Positions 48,801-60,800 of a DNA stretch of 64,000 nt are shown one piece after another. Positions within the stretch are counted from its first letter, which is position 1, and the number at the start of each line of letters is the position of its first letter. The notes under the pieces were generated by a model. The model did no database searches. It saw only the letters and a program-made list of their open reading frames with translations, and had not been told where the DNA came from. The translations under genes were made by a program, and so were the position numbers. The DNA comes from Actinernus sp. WN-2022 (Eukaryota > Cnidaria > Anthozoa > Actiniaria > Actinernidae): contig JAOWCC010000936.1 of assembly GCA_030867875.1 (NCBI GenBank), positions 14,516,095 to 14,580,094 of the forward strand, read 5' to 3'.

Positions 48801-51800
48801 ACATACCTTTCAGAAAACTGAACCAACATTTGGTTATGGCTTGTTTGAGACCTTATGGTGGCTAACTATTCAGATTATAATTAGAATAGGCAAACTAAGA
48901 GAGATTGTCTGTAAATATCGAGAATTCAGCATCAGTTGTGAAATTAATGTCGCATTTCTCCTTATTTCACTGAACGACGGTGCAAATTGTAGTCAAATTG
49001 TAGGTACATGTCTTTTGACATGATCAACTACAAAGATATTTCTTGCGACACGGCCTCTTTATAAGCCCATAAAATTCCTTAAAATAACAGTTTAAAAGTT
49101 TTTCCAGTGGTTTCGAAAGAAAATATAGTTGGCTAAAACTGCAGCAAAAATACGTTGTCAAATGTCATCGCGTGAGAGTATGCAAGTGCGTTAAATATGC
49201 ACCATTTTCTAACATTTTAGGGTCCGAATAACGCATTTTCGATTTTGCTCGATTTCGCAAAAAAAAAAGGTAATTGGGTTTTCGAATGTTATTTTCGAAA
49301 ATAATTCAACGTAAAGGTTATTTGGATGAAATAAGATATTTGAAAATTCACCTCTGACGAAGGATTCTCGAATTTACAGAGAACCGTTCTTTATTTGATA
49401 GTTAAAAAGCAGCAATCATTCATAAACTTTACTTATTGTTCGTTTTTGTAATTTTGCTTACTCAGTTCAACGTAGACTTGTACGCTTCGTCTTCCTGGTC
49501 CACTCGTCACCAGTCCCTCATAATAAGCCTCGCAGGTGAATGTGGAGCTGCATAATGCAGTACGACCACTCTGACCCAGTCTCGTGCAAACGGACGCCAT
49601 ATTGTCAGCACTCGTAAAGTTTGCTATTAAACTTGAAATGGCGAAACCATCAGCATAAGATGAAATCCTATTGGCTCTCAAGATGTGTTTGCCATTGTTC
49701 TTCCACTGGATTTTAACAAAAGGCAAAGCGTAAATCCTACAAGTAAGCTCGGTGGAGGATCCTACAGAAGCTGTAAGATTGCTGCTTGAAGTGACACTCA
49801 CAACCTCTGGTGACGCGACTGTAATAAAAAGATAACAACAAGAAATGTTGGCACCTCTTCGTTGGGCATTTTCAGCGTAGGACTAGGGAGAAACGACGCT
49901 ACTACCCCTACAATAAGACGAGGCATGACATCCAACAGACCCATTGCACAAACGGAGTCCAATTTGAATAATCATTGATTAGGAATCTTAGTCTCACATT
50001 CATGTGAAAACGCTGTTGTGTGGCAACGAGAACACAGGAGAATACCTATTTAAATTGGACGCCATTTATGCAATGGGTCTATGCTACATGCCAAGCTGTT
50101 CAAGGTGATCAAAAATAACTCAAACATCCTAATGAGAAGATTACCTAAGAGTAAAAACTGATGTATAGACATGTAACCAATCATCTTGAACAACTTCATA
50201 CATTATACAATAAACAGTTTGTAATAAATGTAAGAAATATTGATAGAACAGAATAGCTCTTCTGTTGAGTAACAATAGGACAACCGTGTGACGTCATAAG
50301 ATCCAATATTACGGCGCACGGGAAATTCAAATGAGTTTTATGGACTGGAAAATCGGTCCATAAGTGACATAATTTACAGCTATAGATATAGGCACTCATA
50401 AAGAACATTTGGAAGCAGACATTGTTCGCTCGGTACAGTTTGTACAGACATTGTTTTTCAGAGGTTTCTTTTAACTCGTGCATGCGCGGAAACACTGAAA
50501 CGACTTATTGGGATTAGTAGAGATTCATCCACTCAAGCTGTTAGTAAATTGTTACCATAACGATCTTCATATCATATGCGATGTATTAATGTTCAATCGA
50601 TATTTTACCGACATCTTCCACAAATCACGTGCTTAAAATATACGATTCAATAACTTTGTTGCCATTCACACTTTTCAGCATCTGGTGGCCATCTTTAATA
50701 CAAAGCGAGGCAATCCTAATTAAAGATTTGGAAAGTCATGTATATATTGACCTGAATTTCACCCGCCCCAACTCTCTATCCCTCACTGGAACGGTATAAA
50801 GTTATTTTGTTGCTGCAAACATTCTTTTTATTATACACAGATGTAAAACATATGGCGCTCACCGGAAAGATGTATTCGGAGGGAAGGAGAGCCTATTTGT
50901 TTAGTCACAATGGGACATTTACGTCATTCCTTGAGTCTTTTAGATAAGACAACTCTCGAGAATCAGAAATATTGATCGAAAAAAAAAATGAATCAAACGA
51001 TTATATTTTAAGATTTATTTGGATGTCAGTGGTTTTCTGAAACTGGGCAGGCAAATCATTGTTCGAATACCAATTGCAAAGCGTCTCCCGCATCAACTAG
51101 ACAAAGCGACATCTAACCTTTATATAACCGGAGGAGGGTGTATACATCGGCGTTGGAGAATGAGTTCTAAAATTGCAATAACTCATCAAAATATCGATCT
51201 GCAAATATTGAATTAATCGAATACCCATTACTAACATCAAGCATTTCCCCCTGGAACTCTGTCGTGCTAACAGCATTTGCTAACATTAAGCTCCTTCTTA
51301 GGCTCCTTGGTGTGCTAACACCGTAGTGAGTGATTGAGTGAGTGACACGATGCGCTTACGCGCATCCATGAGTTAAAAATCAGGTTTTCATTAATGCTAC
51401 TGAACGTCGTATAATAAACATTACTATATGGCTACTTAGTTAAAATGAAGCAAAGCTAAAAAGCCAATCTAGTTTTGAATACTTTTGAGCCATATAATAA
51501 ACAACTTATTAAAATTATTTGCTTGATCCGTACCATACGTTATGGATCCTCGTTTCACACCTTTTTTATGGCTTGCGTGCTTCCAGCTTACATCAGGGGG
51601 ACATGGTACATAACGTACGGTACGGACCTCGCGCTCGTTTGGTTAGCCTGTCCCAGGCTGTTACATACAGGGCAAGGGGGCGAACGAGAAAGCGAGGCGA
51701 AAAGAAAGACTAGGGCGACTGGAGGAAATAGAAGAAAGGAGGGCCTGTAACCTTTCTTGGCACGACCTCTTTCCGCCTACGACTGTCACGTACATGTCAA

Positions 51801-54800
51801 TAAAATGTCAACCAAGGGTGGTCTGGAATCAGGCGGTGTGCGTCACGAGATTTCACGAGTTTTGTTCAATCAGCGAGCTCCATTAGAACAACAGTTTTCG
51901 TGTCGAGAATGCAATATTTTTCTCACCATTTGTCAACTAAGTTGACTAAATTTCTTCATATTTAAGGTTTTCCTTTGCATAAAAAAAACCCAAGTGTTTC
52001 GGAAATTGAAGAGACATGATGCTGTGCTAAGGTAAGAGCAACTGTTTACTTTCGAGCTCTTTCCGCTGTCATGGACATCTCAAAGTAGGTTCCCGCCATG
52101 TAGATGAAATCGCATGAACGCGAGTGCTATACAGGATTTACAGGCACAGAGTGATATTTTTGAAGTTTTAATAATTGCACAAGCCTTGCTAACTAGATGT
52201 AAGGCTCTAACCGGCTACATGTAAGCTGTCTCAACTCCAGTCTCGATATCATCAAAGGCTTGGTCCCTTTAAAAATGGCGATCCGAGAACTAGAAATAGG
52301 ACTATTGGTGAAAACAGTCCTAGCTCCATAAGGTTGTATTCTTTCGAAAACATGAAAGAAAACACATTCGAAGATGTGAACCAAGTGTATTCAGCACAGT
52401 GTGTGCTGCCGAAGAATGAAAGGTTTGAACAACCAGAACAAAAGCATGTTGTCAACAAAGGTATAAAAAAACAGAAGGAAACTCGAGAGCGTCGTATTTA
52501 GCGAAGACAATCCAAAAGCCCTTCGTAATTGTGTATTATTTGAGAGAATGAACTTGTGGCGTCATAGAAGACAAGCCTTTACAGTTGTGTGTGAATATTT
52601 TTGCAATTTTTGACATTTTACTCTCAAGTAGTCGTCCAATCAGTACCAGTTTGTTCAATATCGTTTTTGTCATAGAAACCAGTGCGTATAGAAGGTAGTA
52701 AAGCATATTTTCAACATACAATAAATATACCAGTTAGTAGATTCCGGCTTTCGCATTGCATTCCAAATTGTGAAGACGAATATCTGCGGCGTTTTCAGCC
52801 TCAGCCTTCGCCTTCAGCTGATAACACAAATATTGATATCGATAATTTATGAAATCACGCTTACCCTCATCTAAATATTGTTTCTTAATGTCTTCTGGAA
52901 TGTAAAGTCCCTAAACGCGTACCTTGTTCGTTTCCATATACTTCCATTCGCAAGCAAATGCCAGAGTTTGAAGTTGTTGGTAGCAGACGAACATAACGCG
53001 CCCCAACTGATTCTGACAACCACGTTACTATGGCGCTGTGCTGATCAGTGTTTGCCTGCACAGTCTATAATCACAAAACAAACAAAGTTTCATTAGATCT
53101 TAGAGGTTTACATTATTAAAGATCCTGTGTCCGAGCCCATGGTGCTTTGCGCCAATGTTTTGATTAGTTTGTTTGCCAACGGCTGCATAAATTAAAGGCT
53201 AGTTTTAAGTCGAACAAAATGCTCTCGAATTTTCCCCGGATGCTTCGAACATGATTTGTCCAGTACTCGGCAGGACTTTAGACTCGAATTCGGTTTACGA
53301 GTACGACAATTCACGATCCACAAGCAAACAAATACTCTTGGTAGCTTGTTTTCATGTTTCCAGCATTGTTTAGCTGTATTTGAAGATCTACCCTCTTAGC
53401 ATCAATTTATTTACAACAATTTATATCACCTAAAATATTTGTAATTTATTTATCTAAAATATTTAGAGTAAAAATATGTGAAAAATACTTTTACATTAAG
53501 GCTGATATATTTTGAGTGCAAATGTCATACTCGCACTCGAGTCACACTCACAGCGAAGAAACAGTTGAACTCGGCGGATCGGAGTTTGATCCCGCGGTCG
53601 TAGTTTCGGTAGCAGGACTTTCTCGACTTCCTGGAGGGGGAAAAGGTTTAGGGCATTGCTTTCTCTGCTAATAATATGAAGATCTGAAGTTTCACACATA
53701 TTAAGTGGTAACACCTCAGTGGAGCTGAGCCGTGCGACTGGAATTATAATTACGAATGATCTTGATGCCAGAAGTGTTATTGTAATAAACCCTTCGCTGC
53801 GCGTCTTTCCAACAAAGCCAGCCAGTCCTTAGTGCAGCAAATCTCCGGCAAACTCATGCAGTATTCCTTTTAAACCGCAATTGTTCTCTTGTAGACCTAG
53901 AGAAAGCAACATGTAGACGGCTGAAGGATTATTTGTCAGTCGCTTCACCTCGCTGACTGCTGTCTTTCTTTGGCATTCCTCTACTCGCCACTATAGACTC
54001 TAGACGAAAGTTTCATTTTAAAAGGTATATATATACAACAATTAAGATAAAAGAAAGTCATATAGAAATAATCTAGAAATAATTTCACGATGGCTCAAAC
54101 TAGAGATGGATTTCGAAAGATTAGAGAGTCACACAATAACAACACTGATCTTTTTGATTTTCGTTGCCTACGAAAATCATTTGCGCGCGCAAAGCACCAT
54201 GGGCTCGAACAGAGGGCCCTTAAATACCAATACGCTTAGAGCGCATTTCGAATGAGTTGGACAAAAATACGGCACATCAATAGCCTTACCGTAACCGTAC
54301 TGTAACTTACTGTACCGTAACTCTGTAATTTCATTCGTTCAGAAAGACAAAAACAGTGGGAAACCATTTCAACTTCAAGGCATGCCGTAGATTAAAAATA
54401 CCGTAAGTCATTGCCGTAACGCGATTTCACCACAATATATTAAAAACAGGTCCGCATTTGCGAACATACGCCATCATTTGTATTTTTTTACTAATCAATA
54501 CTCTGTGATCTGTTAACCTAGCCCAGGTATATACTGATATTAAATATGAGCTATCATTTCGTCGCCTTTAGTATCAAAATTGAACTCTTAGCAACCGCTC
54601 AGGAACCGAGTTTGACGAACTGAACTTAGCAAAACGGCTTGACGGATGTATATTTTAAAGCAGTTTGTTGTCTGTAAGCAATAGGCCTTATGCATGATGA
54701 CGTCATGCTATTGTCATCACCACCAAGCCTCACTTTTGTGTTGAAAGGAAATGTTGTGCATAATGATTATTATCCTGTAAATATTTGTTTCAGCCAATCA

Positions 54801-57800
54801 GAGCTCAGCTCTGCAAAATTCGTAGTTCAATTTTGTGCTTTGGCAATATTTTTCACTGATATGCATATTTCCGCCACTGTGTGTCCTTTTGGAAGAGAAA
54901 AAAGTGCCTAAACAAATTTCGAATTTCATTGTAGTAGCACAGTTATTCTCTGAAATCGACGGGAATAGTGGCAGAATATTTACCGAGCTGCGAAGCAGCG
55001 AGTTAAATATTCTAAAAACCACTATTCACCGAGATTGAAGAGTAAAATTGTTTTAGTATATACCAACGAGGTAACATGAACTAAAATGGGCAACAAAAAT
55101 AATAATACAGACTGTTGAAAATATTTCCGCTCTATTCCAAAACGTGACAAAGTTCACGCATGCGCCTGTTACGACAAACTCGACTCAGGCCATTCTGTTC
55201 AAGGAAAAGGCGAGTCAAAGCACACGAGCTTGAAGTGCTTACAGTTCTAACAGTGCCGTAAAACTTTTCAAAGTTGTTATACCATTATTTTAGGCCAAAG
55301 ACCAATCAATCAAATGTTTAACTGGTCCCGTTACTATGAAATCAAATGGTTACTGCCTAACAACCGAAATTTGCTTAACTTGAGGCCAGAAAAAGTGGTA
55401 TCTGTAATTAATAGAATTTGGAATAAGGGACATAACACGGTGGGTATACATGACCCTGAAATCGCTCACGTTGAGCGTGCCAAAAATGTATAAACTAGCA
55501 AAAAAAAAAATTCGACCGCAATTTTAACGAAATTTTGGTAGGTTAATATTAATACGAAATTTTGGTAGGTTAATATTAATACGAAATTACGTCTTCAAGT
55601 TCAATCGGGTTTGTATATTGACGTTGTTGTGATGTCATGATGAACGACTCCTTTTAAGGTAAAATTCTTTGTTACGTATACGTTTGCAGCAAAACATGTT
55701 ATCACAACAACATAAATATATATTTTTTTAATACCGCAATTTTGAAGTCTCTACGATAAATATTTGCAGAGTTATTAAGAACTTAAGTTTCCTGTTTCCT
55801 GGGTATGACTTAAATTATGCTTTCTACATTGAAATATAAAAAAGACCATATTGAGCCTATTCAGTGTACAATAAGTACATTTCTTCGTTAAAACCCGAAA
55901 AATACTCTAAAAATATATGACGTCATAATGACGTATACTCTCAGTTCACGGTGAATTTTAAAGCAATTCCTCTCAAAACTAGAAAATTCTAAACTCATAC
56001 GATTGTGGGTACAGATGTATTCTTTAAGTTGCTAGATTTTCATGAACAACTATTCTAAACTCTAAAAGATGAATGAATAAGTTATTTTGTAAATGGTTTT
56101 AAGTTGAATATTTTCCGCCAAATTTTGGCGGGAAAAATACCAAATTTAACATTTAATAACTTGTCACCCTCTAAAATAATCGAACTCGGGTTTTCGATTT
56201 CTTTGTTGTCAAGATGAATGGAATTCAGAAATATATAATTTACTGATTTTGAAAATATAGCAACGTTAGCGATTTGAGGGTCATTTGTGCCCACGCATGC
56301 ACCCTGGAAGAGCAATTCGGCGGTCGGGATTTACGAAATTACTGTGACTGTTATACCGAAGGGGAAAAGCTCCACTCGCTGAGTACCCTCAACTTTCAGG
56401 CGGAAACGAAGGTGGGCGATCGGGTTTTTGTTTCTGATAAGTACAACTTTCCAAGACATTTATTCAGTTTTTTTCGTTTTTATGACTCGAATATTGAGTT
56501 AGAATGTTTATTTCAGTTCCGTCAGAACAGTTAACACTGACAGAGAAGGCGAAATCTAGCACGTACGACGATTAATATTTGTAAAAAGAAATTCACAATG
56601 CTCTGCAGAATTATTTCATGTAAACAGTGTTCTAAATGTTTTCAAGTAGTTCCTTTACTTTCGCAAACCGTTGAGACGAAGTTTCCTGCATCTTGTGAAA
56701 TAGCATTCTCCTGGATTTTTAAAACTTTCCCGTCTGAAAATCTAGCAAGCCATGAGTTAACGCTGAAACAAAGTGGCCGACATTATCCCATGTGTTGAAG
56801 GTGAATTAGAATATGGCTCATTATCCCTTGAATGCGAACCAATCAAATTGCACAATCTACCAAGGTTATCGAGTTGATATATACTAAAGGGCGGTATTTC
56901 ATGGTTTTTCTATGAAATACAGAGCGGTATTTAATGACTAGATCAGGCCAATAAAAATACAGGAAATTTCGCGCCATTTCTTTTTCAGCCAATAAGAATT
57001 CAAGACGCGTCCGCCACTCGAAACTTTTTGTTTTCCGAGAAATTTCAGTCTATCTTCCGGTAGTTTACTTTGTTTTCGTGATAAATATTCCCGTACATTT
57101 GTTATTTATAGGATAATATGGTTATTTCATGGTTTTCTGATGTAATAACTGGCGAAAATTTCACTCGAAATTCATATTACTTTGCAGGCTTGTTGTATAC
57201 CAAATAAAACAAATTCCTCGTGAAATATTCGCCCGTACTCCATAGCAAACCATAAAATTACCAGTAATTATGGATTAAAACGCTTGCCAATTTAATAAAT
57301 ATATAGTTACACTATCACTAACAGTCTATAATAAAGTGACATGATAACACTGACGTCACTTACCTCGTAATTATACCAGCTATTGTTTGAATAACCAAAC
57401 CACAAGTCATATGACATCACCCACTTAGCATTCCCAGGATCCCCTTGTGTCGCAACTCCCTTAATTTGCTGGACTTTACCGAGATCGACCTCTAGATACG
57501 AAGGACCTGAGGCAGAAACTGAGGCACACCAAGATGAGGTACCATAGAGACGGCCATTTGATGCGCGGTGGTCTTGATCTAAGATGGATGATGCTGAAAT
57601 ACGAGCATCAGGAACTTGTCCACCTTCAAACCCAAGTGACGATCTCCAACCTGAGTAACGAGTTTATGCGAGGTGTGATTCAAGTAAATGTAGTTGTCTA
57701 GTTTCATTTAAATAAATTATAAACTTAGTTGTAGATCGGTCATATCATAAGAAAGTGTACAAGATAATGAATACACCATGTGATGAAGCAAATGCAGTTG

Positions 57801-60800
57801 TACTAAATAACAGCACACACTACGATTAAATGAGGATTGATGTTTATGCTTCTATTTTATTATGCGTGCCCGAGTCCGATCGTTTTATGTCCAAATTAAA
57901 CATTGAAACTCGATATAATTGTTTTATTTCCTCAAAACACTACTACACATAGTCAAAGGGACAAGACCTTCAAAAATGGAGAAATTGTTGGGAAAATGTC
58001 ATACTTAGATTTGCGCGTGCAATCAGAAAATAAAATATGACTAGTTGTTGTGAAATAGAGAGCTAACAAAATCACAAAGGATGATAAAATCCGTCAAACC
58101 GGATGTTGTGAATAGAGAAGTAAAAAAAGAAGATGTGAAACTTGAGGGACTTAGTTGGAAGATTTACCAGCAACGTTATGAAGCTATTCGACATAGGAAA
58201 CTTGGAACCATTGTATATGATTGCTTAATTGCGTTTTGGAGGTCCATATGCAGCATTTCTCAATTGAATGTCTCAATGTCAACAACTTACTCAGTGGTGT
58301 TAATTCGGAATATGGCAAAACAAACTTGAAGGGGAAAATATTTGGCTCGAGGTCAAGACATGCCAAATATTGTCCCGTTCGGCCCGATCTAATTCAGTTG
58401 ATAATCTTTTTATCATATCACCACTTTAGTTAGTTTTAATAATGGCAACTAGAGCAGGCTGGACGGCTTGCTCCGCCGTGTGCACGTGAAACACATACGG
58501 ACCGTATCACGTGACTTTTGTATATGGTTTTGAAAGGAAAGCGCGCGGGGGATCGTACGGGTTACGTGTTTCAGTCGCACCTCCGATGCAATCTAACAGT
58601 CTTAATCTTTGTTTTGAAATTAACTTATGTCATCTGACTTGCTGCAGTGGCGACTGAATTCCGAAGAAGTTGTGGAAATTCTTTTTAGTATATAGTTTTT
58701 AAGTTCTAGGTCACCGAGAAGCTGAAATAATGTTTCATGTTTACAAATCTCTTTTTAGAATTGTTGACTATGGATTGGATATTTAATCTATTACGGCGAG
58801 TTTGGTTATCTTAGACCTTCGCGGCCTGTTTTCTCCTAAAAAAAATGTCATTCCTTGTGAAGTTTATTGATTCTACTTTATTTCCCAGAAAAAAATACTT
58901 CAAACTCTTCGAGTTTTCATTAGATATATTGTTTCAGCTCGCTTATCGATAAACCAAAACGGAATCCCAGTACTTTGGATGTCCTTTGACCACAGCTACA
59001 GCTGGAGTTCGTGCTGGTTTGCTGCGATTTCTCTTTTTGGCTTTTTCCTCGCTTTCGCCTTCTACTTGTCCTTGATATCTCAGGCTGCTTTTTTGCCTTA
59101 CATCGCTTGACCACAGTTCTTTTCTATAGGTTTCTTAGTTTTTGCCATGATAGCTAGCAGTCTAACCAGATCGTTCGGTGAAACTAGAGCAGATTTCGTA
59201 TGAGTGGGACAAACTACAGCACTAACTACAGCACGGTTACCGTACGGCATGCCGTGACGTTGAAATGGGTTCCCATTCTTTTTGTCCTGCTTATCCAATC
59301 AAATCACAGAACTACGGAACAGCACATCTACAGCACGGCTACAACACGGTTACGGACATGCCGTAGTTTGTCACACTCATACGAAATCTGCTCAAGCAAC
59401 GCAGTACTGTATACAAGAATGTAAACTCAGGTAATACGAACCATTTCATTGCCCGCGAATTCGTGGTTCATTCACAACAACACCAGGGGTCCTGTGTTTC
59501 ATTGGCTTGTTGGGTTAACATGTTGATGTGTGTAAAACACGTTGTAAAACTTCCGAAGCAAAAAACTCTAGCTGACTTCATTTAGTTGCTTTGAGTGAAT
59601 TATACGTGTCTTAATAATTATCGGATCCTTGCGAAACTTGGGCAAAAGATAGATATACTATCAAGGAACCAAAGCGTGTCGGGTTTAGCAATATTTTCGT
59701 TATTTCTTTTTTATGTGGCTTAGCGTCATATGGTTTGGAAGCTTTTCCTACCTCAAACTTCAAGATGGTTTTGCATACGAACAAAGTAAATTATTAAAAA
59801 TCCTCGACACCCTATTGGTGGCTGTCATCTGCTGATTGACATAGTACAATTGAATGGATCTTACGCCCAAACGCGTACGCGCATAATTCACTGATCTAAA
59901 CCTCGTCTTTTTTGCGTTTGTAGGCATAGTACTGCTTTCTAATGAAATATTTATTTCAAAGAATACTTTCAACAGATACCTTGTTTCATACGCTTTACAG
60001 TGATAGGTTTATATGGTTTCCTTTAAAGCGTAGCGCGTATATTTTTTAACGAGAGGCACCCGCGAAGGTCTACGGTAACCTTAACCAAATACCTAACAAA
60101 ACCTTGTAGCACAGGCGTTTGAAATAAAGCCGGTATCTATAATCCTCTCTTGCTTTTCGCCGAGACTAATTTTGTCATAACCAAAACTGCCACAATGTTG
60201 GAATTTGACTTTGAACTTTCTTGAAGTCAAGAATCTATATACTACACCAAGTACATTTATATTTTTTATGTTCAAACAGTATGAGACGTCATGGTACTGG
60301 TTTCCATACCAGTAAATGACTTCAATGAAACAGTAATAACTTACTCCGCTTGCAGTTATTCATATTTCAACGGAATATGCTCAGAATTCCTCACAGTAAC
60401 TAGCATGATCGCAAAGCCCCAGCTGACGAACGACTTTACAAAGCAACCTTCAACCCACACCCTTAGTATGTTAAAGAGCCAAGGTTATGTGGGGTGCTTA
60501 AGTATAATTTTGGCAATTTCCGATTGTTGGTCGAATGCTCTTCAATCCAGCTTCAAACTTAGTTATAAAAATATACTTTATAAAATATTATGAAACTATC
60601 TGGAATTACCTGCCATGATCGATTCGTCCTGATTCGTCCTGATTTCCTTACAATACAATAGGCTTTATTTAACGAGTGTAAGCACTTGACAGTAGATAAA
60701 ACTGATCTATTCGTGGCCCTCAAAAAAAAATCGAATCCAGGATCAATGACAATTAATAATAAACACTATATTACGATGCTAAGAACTACTTATAAATCTA

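Larger units (their letters stand above)
49819..52922. other. Intron E3/E4, 3.1 kb
   Basis: Contains a MITE at 49.94 kb and a fragment of the 3.9 kb MITE family at 52.19 kb. At 51,340-51,375 CGCTTACGCGCATCCATGAG resembles 44,764-44,785. Nothing else recognised. Confidence 0.55.
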
